DNA of 64,000 nt from Ramlibacter sp. Leaf400 (GCF_001424545.1 NZ_LMQL01000013.1:230338-294337), one strand, 5' to 3'; counted from the stretch's first letter, positions 47,529-57,906 are shown. The notes: generated from the letters alone by a model not told the origin. Made by a program: numbers and translations.

Positions 47529-48541
47529 CCTCACGCCAACTGCTCGTTCGCGACCTGCTGGTGCTGCTCGGCCTGACCGGCTGGGCGCTCGCCCTGCCCT
47601 ACTGGGGCTCGGACTTCATCGTCTCGCTGGCGCTGACCTGCCTGATGTACATCGCCCTGTCCTCCAGCTGGGCGCTGTTCTGCGGCTTCACCCGCTACCT
47701 GTCCCTGGCGACCTCGGCCTTCTTCGGCATCGGGGCCTACGCCTGCGCGCTGTCGCTGGAGACGATGCCCTGGTGGCAGGCCATCGCGCTGGGCGCCGGA
47801 CTGGCGGCGCTGGTCGCGGTGGCGATGGGCGCCGCGGTGCTGCACCTGCGCGGCACCTACTTCGCGGTGCTCACGTTCGGCATGACGGAGCTGATCCGCC
47901 ATGGCGTCACCTACTTCGAGAAGAGCGTCACCGGCACCGTGGGCCGGGTGCTCACCGTGGTGCCCGAGCGCGACACCGTCTACCTCACGGTGCTGGCGCT
48001 CGCCATGGCGGTGGTGGCGGTCTCCATCGGGGTCCGCCGGACGCGATTCGGCCTCGCCCTGGCCGGCATCGGCGCGGACGAGCAGCGCGCGCAGACGCTG
48101 GGCGTCAACACCCGCTGGGTCAAACTGGCCGGCTTCGCCATGACGGCGGCCTTCGCCGGCGCGGTGGGTGCGGCCATGTCGGTGCGCTGGACCTACATCG
48201 ACCCGGTGACCGTGTTCAACCCGTTCATCGGCTTCCAGACCGTGCTGATCGCGCTGATCGGCGGCGCGCTCACGCTCTGGGGCCCGCTGATCGCGGCCAT
48301 CGTGTTCAGCCTCCTGGCCGAGACGCTGCGGCTGCAGGCGCCGCAGGTCTACATGATGACGCTGGGCCTGCTGCTGATCCTGTCGGTGCTCTACCTGCCC
48401 GGCGGCCTGGCCTCGCTGCGCTGGAACACGCTGCGCGGCTGGTGGCGCGATGCCCGGGCGTGGGGCAAGGAGCGTCGCCACGAGTGGAGCGGCGACAAGG
48501 CGCGCGAGAAACAGCGCGCCCGGGAGCGCCGCCTTGTCTGA
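47525..48541 (+). CDS. livM: Branched-chain amino acid-type ABC permease LivM
   Basis: 338 residues with about ten hydrophobic segments. Family motifs are FTRYLSLATSAFFGIGAYA, LRGTYFAVLTFGMTELIR and LIGGALTLWGPLIAAIVF. The last ~35 residues form an unusual basic, charged tail (KERRHEWSGDKAREKQRARE) not needed for the core fold. It is coupled to livH and overlaps livG by 8 bases. Confidence 0.94.
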   Translation: MTSRQLLVRDLLVLLGLTGWALALPYWGSDFIVSLALTCLMYIALSSSWALFCGFTRYLSLATSAFFGIGAYACALSLETMPWWQAIALGAGLAALVAVAMGAAVLHLRGTYFAVLTFGMTELIRHGVTYFEKSVTGTVGRVLTVVPERDTVYLTVLALAMAVVAVSIGVRRTRFGLALAGIGADEQRAQTLGVNTRWVKLAGFAMTAAFAGAVGAAMSVRWTYIDPVTVFNPFIGFQTVLIALIGGALTLWGPLIAAIVFSLLAETLRLQAPQVYMMTLGLLLILSVLYLPGGLASLRWNTLRGWWRDARAWGKERRHEWSGDKAREKQRARERRLV

Positions 48542-49319
48542 ACCCAGAGTCGTTCTCGACGCCCGTGACGTCACCGTGCGCTTCGGCGGCCTGGTGGCGG
48601 TCGATTCGGTGAGCGCCACCTTCCGCGCCGGTGAACTGGTCGGGATCATCGGCCCCAACGGCGCGGGCAAGACCACGTTCTTCAACGCGATCTCGGGCGT
48701 ACAGGCCCCCACCGCCGGGCGCATGGTGGTGCTGGGCGACGACCTCACCGGCAAGGGCCCGCACCGCTTTGCCGCGCATGGCCTGGCGCGCACCTTCCAG
48801 ACTCCCCGCGTGTTCGCCGACATGACGGTGGCCGCCAACATCGCCTTCGGCCTCAAGTTCGCCGGCCGCCGCCCCCGCAGGTACTGGCTGTGGGGCGAAG
48901 AGGCGCAGGTGCCGTGGACGCTGCGCGACGCGCCCCGCATCCTGCAGCTGATCGGCCTGTCGCAGCAGGCCGACCTGCCGGCCGGCTCGATCACGCCTTC
49001 GCAGCAGCGCCTGCTGGAGATCGGCATGGCGCTGGCGACCCGGCCCAAGCTGCTGCTGCTGGACGAAGTGGCCGCCGGCCTCACCGAGGTGGAGATCGAG
49101 GACATGGCCCGGCTGATCCGGCGCCTGCGCGACGAGCTCGACCTCACCGTGGTCTGGATCGAGCACGCGGTGCGGGTGCTGCTGCGCCACGTGGAGCGCG
49201 TGATCGTGCTGCACCAGGGCCGCAAGATCGCCGACGGCACGCCGCGGGAAGTGGTGCGCGACCCCGATGTGGTCGAGGCCTACCTGGGCGACGAGATGAC
49301 CGAGGAGCAGCCCGCATGA
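48534..49319 (+). CDS. livG: ABC transporter ATPase LivG with degenerate signature motif
   Basis: 261 residues from TTG 48534, which overlaps the livM end and has GGGAG 8 bases upstream; no ATG or GTG fits as well. Walker A is IIGPNGAGKTTFFN and Walker B LLLLDEVAAGLTE, and the switch His is in VVWIEHAV. The signature helix, normally LSYGQQRRLEIA, reads SITPSQQRLLEIGMAL: both the Ser and Gly of the LSxGQ loop are changed. In ABC dimers this loop contacts the ATP held by the partner, so one of the two LivG/LivF sites may be weak or inactive. Confidence 0.92.
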   Translation: MSEPRVVLDARDVTVRFGGLVAVDSVSATFRAGELVGIIGPNGAGKTTFFNAISGVQAPTAGRMVVLGDDLTGKGPHRFAAHGLARTFQTPRVFADMTVAANIAFGLKFAGRRPRRYWLWGEEAQVPWTLRDAPRILQLIGLSQQADLPAGSITPSQQRLLEIGMALATRPKLLLLDEVAAGLTEVEIEDMARLIRRLRDELDLTVVWIEHAVRVLLRHVERVIVLHQGRKIADGTPREVVRDPDVVEAYLGDEMTEEQPA

Positions 49320-50137
49320 TGTGGTGGCGCGAGACGGCCTTCGAGCACGGCGCCGGCGCACGGCGGGCCCATCTCAAGGTGCGCGGGCTCTCGGCGGGCT
49401 ACGGGCCCTTCCTGGTGCTGCGCGACCTGGCCTTCGAGGCCCGGCCGGGCCTCACCGTGATCCTGGGCCCCAACGGCGCGGGCAAGACCACGCTGTTGCG
49501 CGCGCTCAACGGGCTGATCCCCCGCGCCGGCGAGGTGCTGCTGGATGGCGACGACCTGCCGGAGAAGACGCACGAGATCGTGCGTGGCGGCGTGGCCCTG
49601 GTGCCGGAAGGCCGGCAGCTCTTTCCCCAGCTCACCGTGCTGGAGAACCTGGAGCTGGGCGGCTGGCTGGTGCCCAAGGCCGAGCGCGCCGCACGGGTCG
49701 AGCGGGTGCTGGTCGACTTCCCCAAACTGCGCGAACGCTCGGGCCAGCTGGCCGGCACCATGAGCGGCGGCGAGCAGCAGATGGTGGCCGTCGCCCGGGC
49801 GATGGTGAGCGCCCCGCGCCTGCTGATGCTGGACGAGCCCTCGCTGGGGTTGGCGCCGCGGATGGTGGACGAGCTGCTGGCCATCGCCCGCCGCATCGCG
49901 GACGCCGGCACCACCGTGCTCATGGTCGAGCAGAACGTGAAGAAGGCGCTTGCCGTCGCCGACCGCGGCTACGTGCTCGAGCGCGGTACGCTGGTCGCCA
50001 GCGGCCCCGCCCGGCTGCTGGCCCGCTCCACCGTCATCCGCGAAACCTACCTCGGTGCTCAGAGCAGCGAGACCACCACTGCCGCCCGCGCGGCCGAACA
50101 CACGCGATCCGCGCGCCCCGAGCCGGCGCGCGCCTGA
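49316..50137 (+). CDS. livF: ABC transporter ATPase LivF
   Basis: 273 residues starting MMWWRET, overlapping the livG stop (ATGA). Walker A is LGPNGAGKTTLL, the signature TMSGGEQQMVAVARAM is canonical, Walker B is RLLMLDEPSLGLAP, and the switch region is VLMVEQNV. The C-terminal ~30 residues (Thr/Ala/Arg-rich) are an extra tail. With LivG it energises import through LivHM. Confidence 0.94.
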   Translation: MMWWRETAFEHGAGARRAHLKVRGLSAGYGPFLVLRDLAFEARPGLTVILGPNGAGKTTLLRALNGLIPRAGEVLLDGDDLPEKTHEIVRGGVALVPEGRQLFPQLTVLENLELGGWLVPKAERAARVERVLVDFPKLRERSGQLAGTMSGGEQQMVAVARAMVSAPRLLMLDEPSLGLAPRMVDELLAIARRIADAGTTVLMVEQNVKKALAVADRGYVLERGTLVASGPARLLARSTVIRETYLGAQSSETTTAARAAEHTRSARPEPARA

Positions 50138-50161
50138 ATCCCAGACCCAGGAGTCCCCGCC

Positions 50162-51616
50162 ATGTCCGACCTCTCCATGCTGATCAACGGCCTCAAGGTG
50201 ACGGCCGAGAAGAACGCCACCTTCGAGCGCCGCAACCCGCTCGACGGCACCGTGGCCACGCGCGCCCCCGCGGCGTCGGCCGCCGACGCGAAGATGGCCG
50301 CCGACGCCGCCGCCGAGGCCTTCCGCACCTGGAGCGAGACCGGCCCGAGCGAGCGCCGGACCCTGCTGCTCAAGGCCGCCGAGAAGCTGGAAGCCAAGCT
50401 GCCCCAGTTCGTCGAAGCTGTGGCGGCGGAGACGGGCGCCACCGGCATGTGGGCCGGCTTCAACGTGATGCTGGCGGCCGGCATGATCCGCGAGGCGGCG
50501 TCGCTGACCACGCAGATCGCGGGCGAGGTGATCCCTTCCGACGTGCCCGGCTCGCTGGCGATGGGCGTGCGGCAGCCCGCCGGCGTGGTGCTGGGCATCG
50601 CGCCGTGGAACGCGCCCATCATCCTGGGCGTGCGTGCCATCGCCACGCCGCTGGCCTGCGGCAACACCGTCATCCTCAAGGGCAGCGAGAACTGCCCGCG
50701 GACGCACCAGCTGATCATCGAAGCTTTCCAGGACGCGGGCTTCCCGGCGGGCGTCGTCAACTACATCACCAACGCACCGCACGAGGCCGGCCTGGTGGTG
50801 GAGGCGATGGTGTCGCACCCCGCCGTTCGGCGCGTCAACTTCACCGGCTCCACCCGCGTGGGCCGGCTGATCGCGCAGACCTGCGCCAAGTACCTCAAGC
50901 CGGCCGTGCTGGAGCTGGGCGGCAAGGCCCCGCTGGTGCTCCTGGACGACGCCGACATCGACGACGCGGTCAACGCCGCCGCCTTCGGCTGCTTCGCCAA
51001 CAGCGGCCAGATCTGCATGAGCACCGAACGCATCATCGTCGACGAGAAGGTGGCCGACGAGTTCGCGCGCAAGTTCGCGGCCAAGGCCAAGGCCCTGCCG
51101 GTCGGCGATCCACGCAAGCCCGAGCCCGTGGTGCTGGGCAGCGTGATCGGCATGTCCACCGTGGAGCACTGCAACGCGCTGCTGGAAGACGCACTGGCCA
51201 AGGGCGCCCGGCTCCTGTGCGGCGGCAAGGCCGACAGCACGCTGATGCCGGCCACGGTGCTGGACCACGTGACGCCCCAGATGCGCATCTACCACGAGGA
51301 AAGCTTCGGGCCGGTCAAGCCGATCGTGCGGGTGCGGGGCGTGGAGGAAGCGATCGCCTGCGCCAACGACAACGAATACGGCCTGTCCGCCGCGGTGTTC
51401 GGCCGGGACCTGGCGCGGGCGTTCAACGTGGCGCGCCGGATCGACTCCGGCATCTGCCACGTGAACGCGCCGACCGTGCACGACGAGGCGCAGATGCCTT
51501 TCGGCGGCGTGAAGGGCAGCGGCATGGGGCGCTTCGGCGGGCGTGCCGGCGTGGCGGAGTTCACCGAGCTGCGCTGGATCACCCTGCAGACGCAGCCGAG
51601 GCACTACCCGTTCTAG
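50162..51616 (+). CDS. Aldehyde dehydrogenase (benzaldehyde/salicylaldehyde/vanillin type)
   Basis: 484 residues, the normal NAD(P)-dependent ALDH length; CAGGAG lies 8 bases before the ATG. Catalytic Cys is in ANSGQICMSTE, the general-base Glu in LELGGKAPLV, the NAD-binding FTGSTRVGRLIA and APWNAPIILG are present. The pattern GIAPWNAPIILGVRAIA resembles dehydrogenases of aromatic aldehydes such as salicylaldehyde or vanillin. It follows livF by 24 bases on the same strand, so it is likely the last gene of the transporter operon, oxidising an aldehyde made from the imported compound. The exact substrate is inferred. Confidence 0.88.
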   Translation: MSDLSMLINGLKVTAEKNATFERRNPLDGTVATRAPAASAADAKMAADAAAEAFRTWSETGPSERRTLLLKAAEKLEAKLPQFVEAVAAETGATGMWAGFNVMLAAGMIREAASLTTQIAGEVIPSDVPGSLAMGVRQPAGVVLGIAPWNAPIILGVRAIATPLACGNTVILKGSENCPRTHQLIIEAFQDAGFPAGVVNYITNAPHEAGLVVEAMVSHPAVRRVNFTGSTRVGRLIAQTCAKYLKPAVLELGGKAPLVLLDDADIDDAVNAAAFGCFANSGQICMSTERIIVDEKVADEFARKFAAKAKALPVGDPRKPEPVVLGSVIGMSTVEHCNALLEDALAKGARLLCGGKADSTLMPATVLDHVTPQMRIYHEESFGPVKPIVRVRGVEEAIACANDNEYGLSAAVFGRDLARAFNVARRIDSGICHVNAPTVHDEAQMPFGGVKGSGMGRFGGRAGVAEFTELRWITLQTQPRHYPF

Positions 51617-51757
51617 GCACGCGATCCATCCAACTCGACAGGAACAGCTCGACAGTCATCCGGCTGGCAGGTTTGTCCTGCTTCTTGCCCGTATGGCTTT
51701 AGTCGCACGGAGGGTCCCCCCGCAGACTGGCGCCACTCGCTTGTCAAGGAGTTGACC

Positions 51758-52477
51758 ATGGAAGCTGGAGTTGATTTCGGCCAAGTCGCCGCCGTTGCGA
51801 TCGACGCGCTGTCCTGTGGCGCGGCAGATGACCTGATGTCATGGGCGCAGAAGCCCGAAGCGCGGGCTGCCGGTGCCTCTGCCGCGCGGGAGCACCTGCG
51901 CAGGGCCAAGAGCCGCCGGATGACCGAGCCCGAGTCCCAGCAGTTCCGTGCCATCGAAGAGGCCGCCGACGCTTCGGCTTTCCTGTGGCGGCTCGACCTG
52001 ATGGGGGTGGACGTCGGCGTCAAGTGGGACTTCGTCGCGGACCGCTGGGAAACGGCGAGCCCGATGGACGATTTCGCCGCCGACGCCTGGCTCGCCATGA
52101 TGGCCTTCGTCGGCGCCCGACGGGAGCTCTCGCAGCGGCAGACGCTCATCACGCTCAAGGTGACCAGCCTCGGGTGGGGCCGCGCGGCCTACGTCGCCAA
52201 GACCTCCGGCATGGCGGCCGCCCAGGCGATCCTCGCCTTCGGCGCCGGGCGTTACGCCGAGACGGTGGACCTGCTGCGCCCGTTGCGCGACTGCGCACCG
52301 CCCTTCGGCTGGAGCCAGGTGCACCTGGACCTGGCCGACCAGACGCTGATCGAAGCCGCGATCCGTTCAGGACAAGGCGGCCTGGCGTCGGAACTCGTCA
52401 GCGAGCGGGCGGGCCGCAGCCCCTCGAGGTTGGCGGAGCGGGATATCGGGGCCCGGCTCCTGGCTGGACACGCCTGA
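51758..52477 (+). CDS. Uncharacterised cytosolic protein
   Basis: 239 residues from ATG 51758, with AAGGAG 7 bases upstream (TTG 51752 is less likely). I do not recognise a named family with certainty. It is helical with no membrane segment or signal. Conserved-looking stretches are KWDFVADRWETASPMDDFAA and LWRLDLMGVDVG, and the C-terminal ~60 residues (DLLRPLRDCAPPFGWSQVHL) look like a TPR-like helical pair. It lies in the same direction as the GNAT gene, 14 bases apart, and the two probably form an operon after the aldehyde dehydrogenase. Confidence 0.7.
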   Translation: MEAGVDFGQVAAVAIDALSCGAADDLMSWAQKPEARAAGASAAREHLRRAKSRRMTEPESQQFRAIEEAADASAFLWRLDLMGVDVGVKWDFVADRWETASPMDDFAADAWLAMMAFVGARRELSQRQTLITLKVTSLGWGRAAYVAKTSGMAAAQAILAFGAGRYAETVDLLRPLRDCAPPFGWSQVHLDLADQTLIEAAIRSGQGGLASELVSERAGRSPSRLAERDIGARLLAGHA

Positions 52478-52491
52478 AAGCTGGAGCCGAC

Positions 52492-53073
52492 ATGGCCGCT
52501 GCATCGAACAGCCTCTTTCTCCGGCCCGCGCGCAAGTCCGAATGCCGCCGGATCGCGCAGTTCTACCGGATCTCGTCGGACGGTGTCGCCGACTACATCT
52601 GGACCCGGATGGCGCGACCGGGCGAGGACATCCTGGACGTGGGCCGCCGGCGGTACGAGCGCGAGGGCACGCCGTTCAGCTACGAGAACTGCAAGCTGGT
52701 GGAACACGACGGGGACGCCGTCGGGATGCTGGTCGCCTTTCCGATGGAGGTTGATGGCGAGTCCGTGGAGACGGACCCCGTCCTGGTCCCTTACAGCGTC
52801 CTGGAGGAAGACCGGAGCTACTACATCTGCGGCATCGCCGTGGAGGAAACGCATCGGCGCAAGGGCATCGCGACGATGCTGCTGCAAGAGGCCGAGCGCG
52901 ACTGCCGACGCCTCGGCCTGTCCAAGCTGAGCCTGGTCGTGTTCGAGCAGAACGTCCCCGCCGTTCGCCTCTATGAGCAGCACGGCTATCGCGAAACCCG
53001 GCGGCACCCGGTCGTGCCGCATCCCTTGATCCACCACACCGGCGACGCCTTGCTTCTGGTGAAGCACCTCTAG
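52492..53073 (+). CDS. GNAT-family N-acetyltransferase
   Basis: 193 residues. LRPARKSECRRIAQFYRIS starts the fold, and the acetyl-CoA motif A is ICGIAVEETHRRKGIATMLLQ (R-x-x-G-x-A) followed by LSLVVFEQNVPAVRLYEQHGYRE (motif B). It resembles small-molecule or protein N-acetyltransferases of the GNAT superfamily; the substrate is unknown. The start ATG 52492 has GGAG 6 bases upstream. A terminator follows the stop, closing the two-gene unit. Confidence 0.88.
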   Translation: MAAASNSLFLRPARKSECRRIAQFYRISSDGVADYIWTRMARPGEDILDVGRRRYEREGTPFSYENCKLVEHDGDAVGMLVAFPMEVDGESVETDPVLVPYSVLEEDRSYYICGIAVEETHRRKGIATMLLQEAERDCRRLGLSKLSLVVFEQNVPAVRLYEQHGYRETRRHPVVPHPLIHHTGDALLLVKHL

Positions 53074-53089
53074 CGCCAGGCGCCAATGC

Positions 53090-53118
53090 AAAAGGGCAGC
53101 CAGGGCTGCCCTTTTTTT
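53090..53118. terminator. Terminator between GNAT gene and gltL
   Basis: Twelve-base arms AAAAGGGCAGCC and GGCTGCCCTTTT around a two-base loop (53090-53115), continuing into seven T residues on the plus strand and matching A residues on the minus strand. It serves both convergent units. Confidence 0.9.
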
Positions 53119-53158
53119 GTTGGCCCCGCCTCCGTGGAGACGACGGGTGGTGAGTGGC

Positions 53159-53911
53159 TCAGTGCGACAGTATCTTGTTCAGGAAATCCTTGGTCCGCGG
53201 CTGGCGCGCCTCGGGATCGCCGAAGAAGTCTTCCTTGCTGCAGTCCTCCAGGATGCGGCCGCCGACGTCGATGAAGATCACGCGGTTGGCCACCTTGCGG
53301 GCGAAGCCCATCTCGTGCGTGACCACCATCATGGTCATGCCTTCCTTGGCCAGGGTGACCATCACGTCCAGCACCTCGCCCACCATCTCGGGGTCGAGCG
53401 CGGAGGTCGGTTCGTCGAACAGCATCACGATGGGGTCCATCGACAGCGCGCGCGCGATGGCCACGCGCTGCTGCTGGCCGCCGGACAGCTGCCCGGGGAA
53501 CTTGTCCTTGTGGGCCATCAGGCCGACGCGGTCGAGCATCTTCAGGCCGCGTTTCTGCGCCTCGTCGGTGTTGCGGCCGAGCACCTTGATCTGCGCCAGC
53601 GTGAGGTTCTCGGTCACCGACAGGTGCGGGAACAGCTCGAAGTGCTGGAACACCATGCCCACGCGGCTGCGCAGCTTGGACAGATCGGTCTTGGGATCGG
53701 TGACCGGCACGCCGTCCACCGTGATGCTGCCCTTTTGCACCGGCTCCAGCGCATTGACGGCCTTGATCAGCGTGGACTTGCCCGAGCCCGAGGGGCCGCA
53801 GACCACCACCACGTCGCCCTTGTCGATGCGCACGGAGCAGTCCTGCAGCACCTGCACGGGGCCGTACCACTTGGAGATGTTGTTGATTTCGATCATGGGT
53901 TTGTCGCTCAC
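53159..53911 (-). CDS. gltL: Glutamate/aspartate ABC transporter ATPase
   Basis: 250 residues from GTG 53911 ([17 protein letters not shown]). Walker [14 protein letters not shown], signature [15 protein letters not shown] and Walker [16 protein letters not shown] are canonical, with the Q-loop [13 protein letters not shown]. It belongs to the polar amino acid transporters and powers uptake with GltJK. It is the last gene of the gltI-J-K-L unit. Confidence 0.95.
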   Translation of the reverse strand: MSDKPMIEINNISKWYGPVQVLQDCSVRIDKGDVVVVCGPSGSGKSTLIKAVNALEPVQKGSITVDGVPVTDPKTDLSKLRSRVGMVFQHFELFPHLSVTENLTLAQIKVLGRNTDEAQKRGLKMLDRVGLMAHKDKFPGQLSGGQQQRVAIARALSMDPIVMLFDEPTSALDPEMVGEVLDVMVTLAKEGMTMMVVTHEMGFARKVANRVIFIDVGGRILEDCSKEDFFGDPEARQPRTKDFLNKILSH

Positions 53912-53923
53912 GTTCTGGACCCT

Positions 53924-54595
53924 TCAGCGGATGATCTGCACTTTGTTCTGGATGGCGCGCACGAGCTTGGACAGCGCCAGGCACATCAGGAAATAGAGCA
54001 CTGCGGCCAGCAGGTACGCCTCGATCGGGCGGCCCAGGTTCTTGCCGGCGGTCTCGAAGCCCTTGAGCATGTCGTAGGCGCCGATGGCGTAGACCAGCGA
54101 GGTGTCCTGGAACAGGATGATGGTCTGCGTGAGGAACACCGGCAGCATGTTGCGGAAGGCCTGGGGCAGGATGATCAGCTTCATGTTCTGCTGGTACGTC
54201 ATCCCCAGCGCATAGCCGGCGTTCACCTGGCCGCGCGGGATCGACTGGATGCCCGCGCGCACGATCTCCGAGAAGTAGGCCGCCTCGAAGGCGATGAAGG
54301 TGATCACCGCCGACATCTCGGCGCCGATCGGCCGGCCGATGGCGAACGGGATCAGCAGGAAGAACCACAGCAGCACCATCACCAGCGGGATGGACCGCAT
54401 CGTGTTGACGTAGGCCGCCGCGGGGATCTCCAGCGCCGTCTTGCCCGACAGGCGCATCAGCGCCAGCAGGGTGCCCAGGATGATGCCGCCGATGGTGGCC
54501 ACCACCGTCAGCCAGATGCTGAAGATGAAGCCCTTGATGACGAAGGGCGCCAGCAGTTCCCAGCTGAAGAACGAGAGGTCGAGGGTGCCGAGCAT
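53924..54595 (-). CDS. gltK: Glutamate/aspartate ABC permease GltK
   Basis: 223 residues with five to six hydrophobic helices. The N-terminal WELLAPFVIKGFIFSIWLTV and the EAA loop AGYALGMTYQQNMKLIILPQA are typical of the His/Glu/Gln/Arg permease family. It starts one base after the gltJ stop (TGACATG). Confidence 0.95.
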   Translation of the reverse strand: MLGTLDLSFFSWELLAPFVIKGFIFSIWLTVVATIGGIILGTLLALMRLSGKTALEIPAAAYVNTMRSIPLVMVLLWFFLLIPFAIGRPIGAEMSAVITFIAFEAAYFSEIVRAGIQSIPRGQVNAGYALGMTYQQNMKLIILPQAFRNMLPVFLTQTIILFQDTSLVYAIGAYDMLKGFETAGKNLGRPIEAYLLAAVLYFLMCLALSKLVRAIQNKVQIIR

Positions 54596-54596
54596 G

Positions 54597-55352
54597 TCAG
54601 TGCCCTCCCATGCCGCCGGCGGCCACGAAGCCCGGCACGCGGGTGCGCTTCTCGATGAAGCCCATCACCCGGTTGATGGCGAAGGCGGAGATCGCATACA
54701 GCACGGTGGCCGCGAGGTACATCTCCACCGGCGCCGACGTCTCCTCGCCCGACTGGCGCGCGAAGAAGGTCAGTTCGGCGATCGACACCGCGAAGGCCAC
54801 CGAGGAGTTCTTGACGATGTTCATCGACTCGCTGGTGAGCGGCGGGATCACGATGCGCAGCGCCATCGGCAGCAGCACGTAGCGGTAGGTCTGCCCGGTG
54901 TTCAGCCCCAGCGCCAGGCCGGCATAGCGCTGGCCGCGCGGCAGCGCCTGGATGCCGGCGCGCACCTGCTCGGCCACCCGGGCCGAGGTGAACAGCCCCA
55001 GCGCCAGGATCACCAGCACCACCGAAGGCACGTCCTTCATGGCCGGGAAGATGCCCGGGATGACGAAGTACCAGAGGAAGATCTGCACCAGCAGCGGGAT
55101 GTTGCGGAACAGCTCCACCCACGCATTGCCCAGCCGCACCAGCCAGGGACTGTTGGGCAGCGTCCGTATGGTGCCGATGACCAGCCCGGCGACGAGCGCC
55201 ACCACCAGCGCGCACAGCGCGACGAACAGGGTCCAGCCCCAGGCCGTGACGATCCAGTTCAGGTAGGACTCGTCACCGCCCCTGCCGAAGCAGCCCACCA
55301 CGGTCTCGCCGGTGGTGGTTTCCCTGCAGAACACCTGCCAGTTCCAGGCCAT
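54597..55352 (-). CDS. gltJ: Glutamate/aspartate ABC permease GltJ
   Basis: 251 residues, first permease of the pair. The periplasmic N-terminal part (NWQVFCRETTTGETVVGCF) contains two Cys residues, then the membrane core with LFRNIPLLVQIFLWYFVIPG and the EAA loop YAGLALGLNTGQTYRYVLLP. It is preceded by a stem-loop after gltI, the usual arrangement in which the binding protein is made in excess. Confidence 0.95.
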   Translation of the reverse strand: MAWNWQVFCRETTTGETVVGCFGRGGDESYLNWIVTAWGWTLFVALCALVVALVAGLVIGTIRTLPNSPWLVRLGNAWVELFRNIPLLVQIFLWYFVIPGIFPAMKDVPSVVLVILALGLFTSARVAEQVRAGIQALPRGQRYAGLALGLNTGQTYRYVLLPMALRIVIPPLTSESMNIVKNSSVAFAVSIAELTFFARQSGEETSAPVEMYLAATVLYAISAFAINRVMGFIEKRTRVPGFVAAGGMGGH

Positions 55353-55413
55353 GCACTTCTCCTCTTGGTCTTGGTCTTCTTCGAATCTTCCCGGGCGCCC
55401 CCTCCAAAAGCAA

Positions 55414-55441
55414 GACCCCTGCCCAGATCCGGACAGGGGTC
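55414..55441 (-). terminator. Intercistronic stem-loop between gltI and gltJ
   Basis: GACCCCTG and CAGGGGTC pair around a 12-base loop (55414-55441). On the minus strand the hairpin is followed by TTGCTTTT, a weak T tract, so it can cause partial termination after gltI and lower the permease levels relative to the binding protein. Confidence 0.75.
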
Positions 55442-55462
55442 CCGCGGAGGATCAGCCGCTGC

Positions 55463-56362
55463 TTACTTCTTGGCGTAGTCTTCCATCGGCTTGTCGTTGG
55501 GCGTGGCCCAGGCCTGCTTGGTGCTCTCCGACAGCGCCAGGCCCACCTTGATGTTCTTAGGCGGGATCGGCTGCAGGAACCACTTGTCCCACAGCTTGTT
55601 CATCTCGCCGCTCTTGACCAGGGAGGCGATGACGTCGTTGCCCAGCTTCTTGAGGCCGGCGTCTTCCTTGCGGACCATGATGGCGATGGGCTCGACGTTG
55701 AGCACTTCGCCGACGATGCGGAAGTCGGCCGGGTTCTTGGCGTTGGCGATGTTGCCGGCCAGGATGGAGCCGTCCATCACGAAGGCGTCGGCGCGGCCCG
55801 ACTCCAGCAGCAGGAAGCTGTCGGCGTGGTCCTTGCCGAAGACTTCCTTGAAGTCGACGCCGGCGGCGCGCTCGTGCTTGCGCAGGTGCTGCACCGAGGT
55901 GGTGCCGGTGGTGGTGGCGATCGTCTTGCCATTGAGCTTGGCGATGGTGTCGATGCCGGAGTTGGCCTTGGTCGCGATCCGCACTTCTTCCACGTAGGTG
56001 GTGTTCAGGAAGGAAACGTCCTTCTGGCGGGCGGCGTTGTTGGTGGTGGAGCCGCACTCGATGTCCACGGTGCCGTTCTGCACCAGCGGGATGCGGTTCT
56101 GCGAGGTCACCGGCTGGTACTTCACTTCCAGCTTGCGGCCGGCCTGCTTCTCCAGCTCGGCCAGGATGCGCTGGCAGACCTCGACGTGGAAGCCGGCGAA
56201 CTTGCCGTCACCCAGGGTATAGGACAGCGCACCGGAGGACTCGCGCACGCCCATGGTGACCGCGCCGGACGACTTGGCCTTGGCGATGGTGTCGTTCGCC
56301 TGGGCGAAGGCGGTGCCGGATGCGGCACCGGCGATGGCGGCGGCCAACAGAATCTTCTTCAT
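55463..56362 (-). CDS. gltI: Glutamate/aspartate-binding periplasmic protein
   Basis: 299 residues; GGAG lies 8 bases before the ATG. A Sec signal peptide ends GTAFAQ. The mature protein is a type II periplasmic fold of the polar amino acid family: AVTMGVRESSGALSYTLGDG, FAGFHVEVCQRIL, DIECGSTTNNAARQKDVSFL and ATTTGTTSVQHLRKH bind the ligand's alpha-carboxylate. The set gltI-aspA next to each other suggests aspartate and glutamate as substrates. Confidence 0.94.
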   Translation of the reverse strand: MKKILLAAAIAGAASGTAFAQANDTIAKAKSSGAVTMGVRESSGALSYTLGDGKFAGFHVEVCQRILAELEKQAGRKLEVKYQPVTSQNRIPLVQNGTVDIECGSTTNNAARQKDVSFLNTTYVEEVRIATKANSGIDTIAKLNGKTIATTTGTTSVQHLRKHERAAGVDFKEVFGKDHADSFLLLESGRADAFVMDGSILAGNIANAKNPADFRIVGEVLNVEPIAIMVRKEDAGLKKLGNDVIASLVKSGEMNKLWDKWFLQPIPPKNIKVGLALSESTKQAWATPNDKPMEDYAKK

Positions 56363-56419
56363 GCGGGATCTCCTGAAAACGTTAGGGTGAGCTGAAAACG
56401 AAATTCTAGAGACTCGGCG

Positions 56420-56437
56420 TTCGGGGAATACCCTGAA
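56420..56437. promoter_or_regulatory. Inverted repeat upstream of gltI
   Basis: TTCGGGG (56420-56426), four bases, CCCTGAA (56431-56437): a 7-4-7 inverted repeat with one mismatch, about 58 bases before the gltI start. A TAGAAT -10-like element follows on the minus strand near 56408. The dyad is a candidate activator or repressor site; it is shorter-spaced than the TTCGG-N4-CCGAA box reported for AauR of pseudomonads, so identity is uncertain. Confidence 0.45.
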
Positions 56438-56478
56438 TATCCATTAGCGCCGGTCCTGATCGGTGGGGAAAGCAGGCT

Positions 56479-57906
<1,428 letters not shown>

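Noticed and set aside
51617-51757. A TGGC...TGC element resembling a sigma-54 promoter before the uncharacterised gene
   Set aside because: The spacing between the GG and GC elements is two bases too long for a sigma-54 promoter.
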